Origin: Synaphobranchus kaupii
Lineage: Eukaryota; Chordata; Actinopteri; Anguilliformes; Synaphobranchidae
Length of the DNA stretch: 64,000 nucleotides
Reading direction: 5' to 3'
Assembly (NCBI GenBank): GCA_029718625.1
Contig: CM056376.1
Location: forward strand, 119,878,222 to 119,942,221
The stretch's first letter is position 1. Each line of letters begins with the position of its first letter. A program made the position numbers and the translations under genes. Below, piece after piece: positions 36,801 to 47,105 of this stretch. The notes beneath the pieces were generated by a model. It worked only from the letters and a program-made list of their open reading frames with translations. It was not told the origin of the DNA and made no database searches.

Positions 36801-39800
36801 TCCTGAAAGTTCAAGCAGATCTCCCTTCCATCGAGAGAGGTGGGGTGGGGGGGTCCCCCTTGGACCCTGGGGCTTACTTTACACAAGCCATGAATGACAG
36901 GGAAAAAGGAAGGTCTCTGGACACTACCTGGCTTTGTTACGTTGCCTGGTGAAATGTGTTATTCCACTGGAGGTGTTGTTCAACAAGATTATTTTAGCCA
37001 ACATTGCAGTACCTCACTTTGGAAGCCGACACAAAAGTCAATCAGTCAATCATCAATTAAAACATTTGTTAAGAGAAAAGAGGGGAACAGTCTGAAAACC
37101 TGGAGCCATCTGAGTTAACTAGGCAATTATTCAGAAGTTAATTCGTTAATTTCATAAGATGATACTTAAACCTATGATATTATAGGCTTAAGTACCATCT
37201 AATGACGTTATTGTAAAGGGGTGTCACTGCATTGTTGAGTTAATTCATTCAGCTGTTCTTTTATGTCTCGGATTGGTGAAGTTAACGTCTGCTTCTCTCG
37301 CCTTGCAGCTCTCCTTGTGGTTGAGACAGAAACCTTCGGGAGCCATATTCGAATAAAGGGGAAGGAGAGTGGCTACTACATCTGCATGAACAAGAATGGA
37401 AAAATCATTGGAAAGGTAAATCCCTCCTGCAACCTTAATATCACTACCTGTCAGGGTGAAATATATTATGGCATCAGGAAATGTATCAGCATCACTTGGG
37501 TATTTAGTGATGGTTGAGTTATTTTCTTGGTTTTTATCTCCATGTTTGTCACAAACACAGGCTGCACACATTTTTGCGTAGCTTTCCTCGAGGACAAGTG
37601 CAGATGGACGATATAAACATACTAGAAACAATAAAGAGGCACTTTGATGTTTCAGAACAATGAGAAAACAGTATCACAGTACAAAACATTGATAGCATCA
37701 GAATGTTATTATTGAAACTTTTTGTGGTGCTCTAAATGGTCCTCTAAAACTAAAACAGTGACCATTTGATGTAAAGTGGTTTTTAGGCAAGACCCCAAAA
37801 TACTTTTTTGAAGTTCGGTGGATGTCGTTCAGAAATTCTGCACACAGTTTTGCTCAATAGCTAAGTGCAGAAGATTTTCAATTCAAGGTGCTTAACCTTC
37901 ATTCTACAATAATAGAGGGGTAATAATCTAGAAAAATGAAATTAATGTGTTTATTATCTGGTTTTTATCTAACAAAGGCAAATTACATTTCATGTACCAC
38001 AAATGCACTGGTCCGAGACTTCAGGAATGTCCTTGTTTATAATGGCTGTCATATTTTTCATTGCTGGAAAATGGGATGCTCCCCAGACTAATTTTTATCA
38101 TGTGTGAAACCACAAATATATGATTATGCAACGCCAGACCAGTCACATTTTTTGTCAGTATTTTTTTATATATACGTAGATACTAGGGGATGATGAGGAT
38201 TGTAAGAATTTAATTAGGTCACTTTCTAATGCAGTTTGTTAAAAACAGAATGAGCTAGCATTTCTTTCTGGGAGGCCTGTTGCCAATAGAAGAACAAGTC
38301 AACTATAGTCCTTGTTCACTAGGTGGCAACATGCAAAGATATTATATGTAGTAACAACTGGATGTTCTTTTATATTGCTAGTGGAATGTAGAATACAGGG
38401 AGTATATGATTACTACTGATTCTCATTAGCGATTCGAACATAGAAGGAAACAAGAAATGGCCTGTTCACTCTGACCAATATCGGTGTAGCTCAGGACATA
38501 CCTCACCAAAAATGCCATATATAATGAGTTATAATATAATATGGGGTTTTCTGTGTATAAACCTGCTTCTTTTTTAAAAGAGATGGTGGGTCTAGTGAAT
38601 TATCCAACTAAAATCTGTATCACCTTATACAGCACATTGAAGCTCACAGTGATGATGCTTTTTGCTAGCTAGCTAGAAAGTCTCAACATCAATGTTCAAC
38701 GGCCTCATTATTGACATCCGGGAATATTAATGGTTTTGGGCTCCATCACAAATTCTTATCGTTTTATTTTTTGGGAGAACCCTCATTTACTGACCACAAA
38801 AGACTTGAAATATATCAACCTCTGCAACTACAGATGCACAGACAATTTGTTCTATTCCAAGTATTCATAGGATTTGTATCCCTAATGTCAGCCAACCCTG
38901 AAGAAGAAAATTAAGCAGAAAATAGAATATATACGTATATATGTCTCTTTAAAATGGGCCCACTGGCACAGTTACTGTGTCCCCATTGTAAAATTAGTCC
39001 AGACAGTTCCAAGGTGGAATTGTTATGTTTAGGCTCTGTCTTCTTACGCAAGCCAGGCCACAAACACATTTTGAATGGCGAAGAATAACAGTGATTTATG
39101 CAGCTGCGAATAGAACATTCCAGCCTTTTTTGGCTTGTTTGATATCGACTAAAACGCCAGGAGGCGCCTCCTTTTGAAGGTTTGGCAGTGTGTGGCAGAT
39201 CCTATATTGATTCACTGTACATACAAATTGAAGAATTAATGCCCTCTGTGGTTTCTGCTGCTTGAGGAATTGTTTTGGAGTTGAAAGCCGGAGCAGACAT
39301 GGAACTGTTTCTTCCACTACTTTGGGCAAAAGTTGACGTGTTTATGAACAACTAACTCCTTAGATGTCACTGCATGCATCCTCTGCAGAGTGGCTGGTAA
39401 AATTCCTCTGCGGCCAGTTTTGACATCATGGGCTACGTTTATTGCTCTCCAGTATTTTAAGCCTATTCGATTTGAATGAGTGTGCGATGCTATATTGGGG
39501 TGACAGATGATGGCTGCTTGACTCACATGTTGTATCCACCCCCTCCTCTGCCCACAGCTCAACGGGAGGAACCAGGAGTGTGTCTTCATTGAAGAGTTTT
39601 TGGAAAACAACTACACGGCACTGGTGTCTGCCAAGTACAAAGGGTGGTACTTGGGCTTCAACCGGAAGGGAAGGCCCAAAAAAGGCTCACGGACGACACA
39701 GACACAGCAAGAGGTTCATTTCATGAAGCGGCACGCCAAGGGAAAAGTGGACCCGCTGGAGGAATTCCGTTTTACCACGGTAACCAAACGGACACGTAGG

Positions 39801-39836
39801 GCGCGACGCTTAAAACCTAACCCCAAAACGAACTGA
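24770..39836 (+). CDS. fgf24: fgf24, whole coding span (five exons, 210 residues)
   Basis: Secreted fibroblast growth factor of the FGF8/17/18/24 (FgfD) subfamily; in zebrafish it acts in pectoral-fin initiation and posterior mesoderm. Exons of 32, 37, 178, 107 and 279 nt join without a stop. Residues 1-23 form a hydrophobic signal peptide; the beta-trefoil covers about 50-175; residues 113-137 match the FGF-family signature exactly (G-K-I...E-C-V-F-I-E...Y). Cys108 and Cys126 and sequons at Asn38 (NHT) and Asn136 (NYT) fit the subfamily. The tail is strongly basic ([14 protein letters not shown]), as expected for heparan-sulphate binding. FGF18 is the nearest alternative (shared FIE, TTVTKR), but ISARGEDGDKYA of FGF18 is replaced by [12 protein letters not shown] and the C-terminus differs, so fgf24 is preferred. 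The start ATG has A at -3 and is the only ATG in its frame after 24476. Confidence 0.88.
24962..24998 (+). CDS. fgf24: fgf24 exon 2 (37-nt micro-exon)
   Basis: Acceptor cctcag, donor gtagga. It completes V11 and encodes [12 protein letters not shown], the hydrophobic core of the signal peptide; human FGF18 has CLCLHFLLLCFQVQ at this place. A tiny second exon behind a short first intron (160 bp here) is usual for this subfamily. Confidence 0.87.
27381..27430. repeat. fish repeat fragment (ACATTTGGCAGGCGCTTTTA type)
   Basis: ATTAACATTTGGCAGGCGCT followed by TTTATCCAAAGTGACGTAC matches a very common fish repeat core (CATTTAGCAGACGCTTTTATCCAAAGCGACTTAC). Only this segment is clear; its full element and boundaries are not. 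Confidence 0.6.
29591..29879. mobile_element. fold-back MITE-like element in fgf24 intron 2
   Basis: The left end (AGAAAGAAAAAAGTGCC, then AAGAGCACTCTGCAA) is the reverse complement of the right end (TTGCAGAGTGCTCTTGG, then CTTTTTCTTTCT). Inner arms TATTTATTAGTG/CACTAATAAATA and GGAAAAATAGCTAG/CTAGCTATTTTTCC pair as well, leaving a small loop near 29730. Non-coding. Confidence 0.7.
30102..30279 (+). CDS. fgf24: fgf24 exon 3
   Basis: Acceptor cttgtag, donor gtacgg. It encodes 59 residues plus one base: [18 protein letters not shown] at the start of the mature protein, then [19 protein letters not shown], the hallmark FGF8-subfamily stretch that opens the trefoil core, and [16 protein letters not shown]. 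Asn38 in NHT is the first N-glycosylation sequon. The exon is GC-richer than its introns, as expected for coding DNA. Confidence 0.92.
30481..30797. mobile_element. MITE with terminal inverted repeats
   Basis: Starts AGGCCATTTCATAGTCG and ends CGACTATGAAAGGC, imperfect terminal inverted repeats. The interior is GC-richer than its surroundings (GTCCGCACGTTCCGCACGG, TTGCGTACGCGCG). It has no transposase. The target duplication is unclear, so the superfamily is left open. Confidence 0.6.
32181..33903. repeat. 56-bp minisatellite, about 31 copies
   Basis: The unit begins TGAGTGGAGTAGTGGTTTGT, continues AGGATAGTTGGGCTTATG and ends TTCACTAGTGCTGGGTGG. Copies are nearly identical; the main variants are GGTGA/GATGA, TTTGTAGG/TTTTTAGG and GGGCTT/GGCCTT. 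The first copy lacks about 19 bases. Fifty-six is not a multiple of three and all frames are poor, so it is not a coding repeat. Confidence 0.93.
33950..35150 (+). mobile_element. decayed Tc1-like transposon in fgf24 intron 3
   Basis: The left end has GTGAAAGTTTGGGCACC and the right end GGTGCCCAATCTTTTGCAC, imperfect inverted repeats. Between them, in several broken + frames, lie transposase remains: [28 protein letters not shown] and [12 protein letters not shown] (helix-turn-helix region, about 34270-34410), [19 protein letters not shown] (first catalytic region, about 34698-34750, acidic residue kept as E) and [20 protein letters not shown] (about 34880-34915). Stops and shifts make it dead. 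The boundaries are approximate. Confidence 0.75.
35330..35760. repeat. diverged relatives of the intron-3 minisatellite
   Basis: The words AGTAGTGCTGGGTGGTACAG, TAGTGCTGGTTGG, CAGTGGTGCTGAGTAGTA and GTGTTCA recur at irregular 70-90 bp spacing. They resemble the TAGTGCTGGGTGG part of the 56-bp unit, and similar words lie just before the array (about 32110-32180). They look like older, degenerate copies. Confidence 0.55.
37309..37415 (+). CDS. fgf24: fgf24 exon 4
   Basis: Acceptor ttgcag, donor gtaaat. The split codon gives Ala83, then [18 protein letters not shown] and [17 protein letters not shown]: the central trefoil strands with Cys108 and the start of the FGF signature. This exon is 107 nt, as in other subfamily members. 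An antisense frame of 128 codons (37245-37631) is only a shadow. Confidence 0.92.
37416..39557 (+). other. fgf24 intron 4 (2.1 kb)
   Basis: AT-rich, without a recognised repeat or exon. Only short runs such as GCTAGCTAGCTAG (about 38665) stand out. Confidence 0.65.
39558..39836 (+). CDS. fgf24: fgf24 exon 5 and stop
   Basis: Acceptor cccacag; TGA at 39834-39836. It encodes 92 residues. [19 protein letters not shown] completes the FGF signature, followed by [32 protein letters not shown] and VHFMKR, the heparin-binding loop region. The end [12 protein letters not shown] plus KPNPKTN is highly basic and lies outside the trefoil. The second sequon (NYT) and Cys126 are here. Confidence 0.93.
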   Translation, partial: LNGRNQECVFIEEFLENNYTALVSAKYKGWYLGFNRKGRPKKGSRTTQTQQEVHFMKRHAKGKVDPLEEFRFTTVTKRTRRARRLKPNPKTN

Positions 39837-41763
39837 GGGAGAGGTGATGGACAGGGAGCGATGACGCCCAAGGAGACCTCAACAGCCTTTTTGCCTTAAA
39901 CTCTTAAAGACGATTGTCGAAATGACAACAACGAAAGCAACAATAGGGAAAAAAATAAATTTAAAAAAGATGTTTATTTTTATACTTGAGGAGCATTAAA
40001 TTTTTCCCAACTGCTGAATGATTCTGGGTTATTATAATAATTATTTGTCAGCAACTTTATTTATACTGGATAGCTTATGGATTTAAAAAAAATCAAACCA
40101 ACACCTTTCAACTGCAACTACAACTTAAAAACAGGAGTTATATATATCTAGGGGGGTCGATAATGAGAAACATTTTGTGGAAATCCTGAGAGGTTCACAA
40201 AGATCGCCGAAGGAACGGATCCCATATTTTCCACTGGGATCAGACACCATTGAGACCAAAAGGGACAGAGATGCTACCACATATGACATGGACTCTTTAG
40301 GTATCTGCTTAGCTTTAAGTGCAATATTTTATTTAAAAAACAAACAAACAAAAAAAAAAACAGCCTGTTCCTTTGGTGGAGACATTCTGTGACGTGGACG
40401 GCATGATAACCCCCCAACTTCAGTTTGACCAGTGAGCTTCGCTGGCTGGAATGCTCTGAACTCACCGTGTACTGTATTCTTTTTTTTATTGGAATTTTTG
40501 TGAAACCTATGATTCCGCTCGAAAGGACAAGCTTGGACTCGCCCGGTGTCAGCAAGTGACAGCAGTCTCTCATGTAAACAGAAAGCTGGAGTGACTGAGA
40601 AAGCCCAGAGTATTGCTACGCTTTGGAACAGTAGACCTGCTTTAACATGATACTTTTTGACAGGTTTGTTATGGGTGGCACGGTTAAAAAGAAACATAAA
40701 AGCAAGCAGTGGCCAGCGCCTTATCATTTCCTTTTCACCCCGCCTGCCTGAATTCATTGGTTATTTTATGATATCCAATTTACATTAACTGTATGTGGTA
40801 GTTTTATACCTCCATATGGCTTTATTCCCTCTTAACAGGGAAGCAGCCATGGAACTATTGTATTACAAGTCAGAAGCTAACAACCCCCTTATCCTCACCT
40901 CTCTATTAAGTGAAATGACTTGCAAATCTATAGCAGTTACATTACCCATAAATATTACACCGCCCATAAATATTACACATAACACATAAATATGTCTGCT
41001 GAGTACCTTCATGGAAGGCAGTACTTCTTCATATTTTTTACGATGCATTTTCATGGTGCATGGTGCATTTTCCAAGCTTGAGTTCACAGACAAGGGATTT
41101 TTCTCTAACCCTGACAAGTAATTTAAACGCATGTTCCCAAAAGCGGGATATATCAGTTGTTTCCAGTAGTTACCTTGGTTACTCCCGAACAATTCTCTTC
41201 ATTTCTGACATAGAGCCACACTGTCAGGTTACCGTGCTCTTAATGTCTTAGTTACAGCTGAAGTCTTCATAATCTTTAAAATTGGGGTACATAGAATTAT
41301 GTTTGTACTTGGCAGATATGTTCACAGAATATTTTTATTGCAACTGCCACCCACACAAATGGAAATTCATAATCTTTGAGTAAGCTGACTGAAATATATC
41401 CCTACAGAGCAGGTGGAGGCCACTTGATATTGACAGTTTTGTACTCCAAGTATGAAGCAAACTACAATATTTTTCTTGGTGAAAGGTACTCTGTGTCCTT
41501 ATCAGAGGACACAGAGATGGCTTGAGACTTATAGGCAGCCACTGATTCAAAAGGTTCACCCTATGTAGGCAGGGCTGTGTTATATACTCACTTGCCATCA
41601 GGCAGGTTTTTTGAATAAATTGTGTATGTGATGCTACTAACAACGTGAAACATTTAAGATCTAAAAAATGTATGCGAAAATAATTTTTATGACTATTATA
41701 AAATATTTATTGCCTTTCTTTGTAAATACAACCTGATGAATTTATTTGGCCTCTGTTAATAAA
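39837..41763 (+). other. presumed fgf24 3' UTR
   Basis: AT-rich DNA without other features follows the stop. Possible AATAAA signals lie at 39954-39959 and 41758-41763 (others are possible in between). Transcript length is therefore uncertain, from about 0.15 to 1.95 kb of UTR. Confidence 0.5.
41758..41763 (+). terminator. candidate distal fgf24 poly(A) signal
   Basis: AATAAA in CTGTTAATAAAGTGG, with a GT/T-rich region (TGACTTTTTCTGCCTGTG) about 40 bases further on. It is the last such signal before the satellite array. An earlier AATAAA at 39954 is an alternative. Confidence 0.4.
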
Positions 41764-41928
41764 GTGGGCACTATATTTAAAAACAAATGAAGTAATTTGA
41801 GGTGATGACTTTTTCTGCCTGTGATTTTACAAGGGAACTGTCTGTATTGATTCAAAATCATGAATGAGGCATAGTGGACTGAGAATAGGGAAAGACCATC
41901 ACTTTAATTTCCGATACAAAAATAAGGG

Positions 41929-44900
41929 CATGTAACCAAAACTATCGACCCTTCCCTGAACATAGCATGTAATCAAAACTATCGACCCTTCCCTTAACAT
42001 AGCATGTAATCTAAACTATCAACCGTTCCTTTAATGTAGCATGTAATCAAAACTATTGACCTTTCCCTGAACATAGCATGTAACCAAAACTATCGACCCT
42101 TCCCTGAACATAGCATGCAATCTAAACTATCGACCCTTCCCTTAACATAACGTAGCCAAAACTATCGACCTTTCCCTGAAGATAGCATGTAACCAAAACT
42201 ATTGACCCTTCCCTGAACATAACATGTAGCCAAAACTATCGACCATTCCCTGAACTTAGCATGTAACCAAAACTATTGACCCTTCCCTGAACATAACATG
42301 TAATCTAAACTAACGACCCTTCCCTGAACATAGCATGCAATCTAAACTATTGACCTTTCCTTGAACATAGCATGTAACCAAAGCTATCGACCTTTCCCTT
42401 AACATAGCATGTAATCTAAACTATCGACCCTTCCCTGAACATAGCATGTAGCCAAAACTATCGACCCTTCCCTGAACATAGCATGTAATCTAAACTATCG
42501 ACCTTTCCCTTAACATAGCATGTAACCAAAACTATCCACCCTTCCCTGAACATAGCATGTAATCTAAACTATCGACCCTTCCCTGAACATAGCATGTAGC
42601 CAAAACTATCGACCTTTCCCTTAACATAGCATGTAATCTAAACTATCGACCTTTCCCTTAACATAGCATGTAACCAAAACTATCCACCCTTCCCTGAACA
42701 TAGCATGTAATCTAAACTATCGACCCTTCCCTGAACATAGCATGTAGCCAAAACTATCGACCCTTCCCTGAACTTAGCATGTAATCTAAACTAATGACCT
42801 TTCCCTTAACATAGCATGGAACCAAAACTATCGACCCTTCCCTGAACATAGCATGTAATCTAAACTATCGACCCTTCCCTGAACATAGCATGTAGCCAAA
42901 ACTATCAACCGTTCCCTTAATGTAGCATGTAATCTAAACTATCGACCCTTCCCTGAACATAGCATGTAGCCAAAACTATCGACCCGTCCCTGAACTTAGC
43001 ATGTAGCCAAAACTATCAACCGTTCCCTTAATGTAGCATGTAATCTAAACTATCGACCCTTCCCTGAACATAGCATGTAGCCAAAACTATCGACCCGTCC
43101 CTGAACTTAGCATGTAATCTAAACTAACGACCCTTCCCTGAACATAGCATGTAGCCAAAACTATCGACCCTTCCCTGAACTTAGCATGTAATCTAAACTA
43201 ACGACCCTTCCCTGAACATAGCATGTAGCCAAAACTATCGACCCGTCCCTGAATTTAGCATGTAATCTAAACTAACGACCCTTCCCTGAACATAGCATGT
43301 AGCCAAAACTATCGACCCTTCCCTGAACTTAGCATGTAATCTAAACTAACGACCCTTCCCTGAACATAGCATGTAGCCAAAACTATCGACCCTTCCCTGA
43401 ATTTAGCATGTAATCTAAACTATCGACCCTTCCCTGAACATAGCATGTAACCAAAACTATCGACCCTTCCCTGAACATAGCATGTAACCAAAACTATTGA
43501 CCTTTCCTTGAACATAGCATGTAGCAAAAACTATCGACCCTTCCCTGAACTTAGCATGTAATCTAAACTAAAGACCCTTCCCTGAACATAGCATGTAATC
43601 TAAACTATCGACCCTTCCCTGAACATAGCATGTAATCTAAACTAAAGACCCTTCCCTGAACATAGCATGTAATCTAAACTATCGACCCTTCCCTGAACAT
43701 AGCTTGTAATCTAAACTATCGACCCTTCCCTGAACATAGCATGTAGCCAAAACTATCGACCCTTCCCTGAATTTAGCATGTAATCTAAACTATCGACCCT
43801 TCCCTGAACATAGCATGTAGCCAAAACTATCGACCCTTCCCTGAACTTAGCATGTAATCTAAACTAACGACCCTTCCCTGAACATAGCATGTAATCTAAA
43901 CTATCGACCCTTCCCTGAACATAGTATGTAGCCAAAACTATCGACCCTTCCCTGAACTTAGCATGTAATCTAAACTATCGGCCCTTCCCTGAACATAGCA
44001 TGTAATCTAAACTATCGACCCTTCCCTGAACATAGCATGTAACCAAAACTATCGACCCTTCCCTGAACTTAGCATGTAATCTAAACTAACGACCCTTCCC
44101 TGAACATAGCATGTAGCCAAAACTATCGACCCTTCCCTGAATTTAGCATGTAATCTAAACTATCGACCCTTCCCTGAACATAGCATGTAACCAAAACTAT
44201 TGACCTTTCCTTGAACATAGCATGGAACCAAAACTATCGACCCTTCCCTGAACTTAGCATGTAATCTAAACTATCGAACCTTCCCTGAACATAGCATGTA
44301 GCCAAAACTATCGACCCTTCCCTGAATTTAGCATGTAATCTAAACTATCGAACCTTTCCTGAACATAGCATGCAATCTAAACTATCGACCCTTCCCTGAA
44401 CATAGCATGTAATCTAAACTATCGAACCTTTCCTGAACATAGCATGTAATCTAAACTATCGAACCTTTCCTGAACATAGCATGTAATCTAAACTATCGAC
44501 CCTTCCCTGAACATAGCATGTAGCCAAAACTATCGACCCTTCCCTGAATTTAGCATGTAATCTAAACTAACGACCCTTCCCTGAACATAGCATGTAATCT
44601 AAACTATCGACCCTTCCCTGAACATAGCATGTAACCAAAACTATCGACCCTTCCCTGAACATAGCATGTAACCAAAACTATCGGCCCTTCCCTGAACATA
44701 GCATGTAATCTAAACTATCGACCCTTCCCTGAACATAGCATGTAGCCAAAACTATCGTCCCTTCCCTGAACTTAGCATGTAATCTAAACTATCGAACCTT
44801 TCCTGAACATAGCATGCAATCTAAACTATCGACCCTTCCCTGAACATAGCATGTAACCAAAACTATCGACCCTTCCCTGAACATAGCATGTAACCAAAAC

Positions 44901-45570
44901 TATCGACCCTTCCCTGAACATAGCATGTAATCTAAACTATCGACCCTTCCCTGAACATAGCATGTAGCCAAAACTATCGACCCTTCCCTGAACTTAGCAT
45001 GTAATCTAAACTAACGACCCTTCTCTGAACATAGCATGTAACCAAAACTATCGACCCTTCCCTGAACTTAGCATGTAATCTAAACTAACGACCCTTCCCT
45101 GAACATAGCATGTAGCCAAAACTATCGACCCTTCCCTGAATTTAGCATGTAAGCTAAACTATCGACCCTTCCCTGAACATAGCATGTAACCAAAACTATT
45201 GACCTTTCCTTGAACATAGCATGTAATCTAAACTATCGACCCTTCCCTGAACATAGCATGGAACCAAAACTATCGACCCTTCCCTGAACATAGCATGTAA
45301 CCAAAACTATCGACCCTTCCCTGAACATAGCATGTAACCAAAACTATCGACCCTTCCCTGAACATAGCATGTAACCAAAACTATCGACCCTTCCCTGAAC
45401 ATAGCATGTAACCAAAACTATCGACCCTTCCCTGAACATAGCATGTAACCAAAACTATTGACCTTTCCTTGAACATAGCATGTAACCAAAGCTATCAACC
45501 TTTCCCTTAACATAGCATGTAACCAAAACTATCCACCCTTCCCCGAACATAGCATGTAACCAAAACTATG
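41929..45570. repeat. 37-bp satellite array, about 98 copies
   Basis: The unit is TGAACATAGCATGTAATCTA followed by AACTATCGACCCTTCCC, 37 bp. Two main variants alternate in places: one with TAGCCAAAACTATCG and GAACTTAGC, the other with TAATCTAAACTAACG and GAACATAGC, giving a 74-bp higher-order unit (clear at about 43060-43420). The edges are more diverged (TTAATGTAGC near the left; shortened last copy on the right). All frames contain stops, so it is non-coding. Confidence 0.95.
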
Positions 45571-46363
45571 GGAGAGTGAGGCGACATGCAATCTAAAATA
45601 GCATTGCTACTACGTGCTATCAGACCCATTCTGGTCAGTGATGGATGCTAGCGGCACCTGTAATTGGTGGGGTCACATAGCATCTATTGCTCAAGCAGCC
45701 CCTGCACTCACTAACAGGAGAAATTTATTCGCAGAACAAGGAAAGGCTGTGGTCAAAAGTCACTTCCCACTAGGAAATTCAGCAGCCTATAGGCCATAAC
45801 CTTCGCTGCCTGACTCGAGGCGAGTGACATCACATGGTGACAAGAGTATTATTTCGGCAAGAACCTGAATATATAAGCGCAGGAAATTATTTTGATGTGA
45901 AGAATCTACACAGGCCCAAAGTGATTTACATCACATACCAACATTCCAGTCAATATGCAACCTAGACCAGTTAAGGTATGTACTTTTTGTATACAAATTC
46001 GAAAAGCCAGACATTTTTTGATGAAATGCCAGCAGATTCCCATCTTGAGAAATGTTGGCAAGCTTTTGCAACATCATCTCAGGAAAGTATTTAAAAAATG
46101 GAAGCACTTTCATCACACAGATGTGTTTATTGTACTCTGACAAAAATGATGAAGCAGTTGCTTTGCAAAAGGACAAGCATTACACAAAATGAATAGGCCT
46201 AATAAAATAGGAATAATAAAAGGCAAAGTGAAATGTTACCAAAAATGAAATTTGCCCTGGATACATGGATAACTGCAGGCAATAAATAAACATGGAACAT
46301 AATATTGGTATACAATATACCTATGTACAGATGGATCCACAATGTTTTAATAAACAATGAATA
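45571..46363. other. no recognised feature
   Basis: Unique-looking, moderately AT-rich DNA between the satellite and the fold-back element. No gene supported. Confidence 0.55.
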
Positions 46364-47105
46364 CAAACCCCAATTCCAAAAAAGTTGGGACAGTATGTAA
46401 AATGCACATAAAAGCAGAAAACAGTGATTTGTAAATTCTCTTTGGCATGTATTTCATTGAAAATAGTACAAAGAAAAGATATTTAATGTTTTACCTTATC
46501 AACTTTATTGATTTTTGTATATATACGCTAATTCCGAATTTGATTCCTGCAACACGTTCAAAAAAAGTTGGGACAGGGGCAAGTTCAAAAAACACCTGTT
46601 TGGAACATTCCACAGGTAAACAGGCGATGCTTTCATGACTGGGTATACAAGGATCATTAGAAGACTCTTGATATCTTATTTTCAGGTACTCTTCAGGTAC
46701 TCTGCTATCAAATATGCAGTAGATGTGGACGGATCTCTTTAAGGGTTGTTTCTCCTGACTCATTTTGCTATAGAACACTATGGAAAAATCCTTTTATACC
46801 CAGTCATGATAGCATCACCTGCTTACCTGTGAATGTTCCAAACAAGTGTTTTTTTTTTTTACTTCCCAGACTTTTTTTTTTGCCCCTGTCCCAACTTATT
46901 TGGAACGTGTTGCAGGCATCAAATTTGGAATTAGCGTATATATATTTACAAAAATCAATCAAGTTGATAAGGTAAAACATTAAATATATTTTCTTTGTAC
47001 TGTTTTCAATTAAATATATGTAAAAGAGAATTTACAAATTTACTGCTTTCTGCTTTTATGTGCATTTTACATACTGTCCCTATACGTTTTTGGAATTGGG
47101 GTTTG
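46364..47105. mobile_element. 742-bp fold-back DNA element with TA flanks
   Basis: It begins CAAACCCCAATTCCAAAAAA and ends TTTTTGGAATTGGGGTTTG, flanked by TA on both sides. The arms pair over about 300 bases each: AGTTGGGACAGTATGTAAAA with TTTTACATACTGTCCC; TACGCTAATTCCGAATTTGA with TCAAATTTGGAATTAGCGTA; TTGGGACAGGGGCAA with TTGCCCCTGTCCCAA. The loop of roughly 140 bases is non-coding. Elements of this look are frequent in fish genomes. The transposase that moved it cannot be named from this copy. Confidence 0.82.

Larger units (their letters stand above)
30280..37308 (+). other. fgf24 intron 3 (7.0 kb), repeat-rich
   Basis: Contains a MITE (30481-30797), a 56-bp minisatellite (32181-33903), a decayed Tc1-like element (about 33950-35150), diverged minisatellite-like units (about 35330-35760), a TG microsatellite (about 36451-36472) and a poly-C run of 15 (36640-36654). 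No additional exon is seen. Confidence 0.75.

Noticed and set aside
37245..37631. 128-codon minus-strand frame
   Set aside because: Antisense shadow of fgf24 exon 4.
24770..39836. Assignment as fgf18 or fgf8
   Set aside because: FGF8 lacks the TTVTKR tail, and FGF18 has ISARGEDGDKYA and a shorter, different C-terminus; fgf24 fits better, though a tree is needed.
40329..40757. 142-codon minus-strand frame in the fgf24 3' UTR
   Set aside because: No domain; starts and ends in A/T runs; antisense to an expressed UTR.
41929..45570. Possible coding repeat (antifreeze- or silk-like)
   Set aside because: A 37-bp period shifts frame in every unit and stops appear in all frames.
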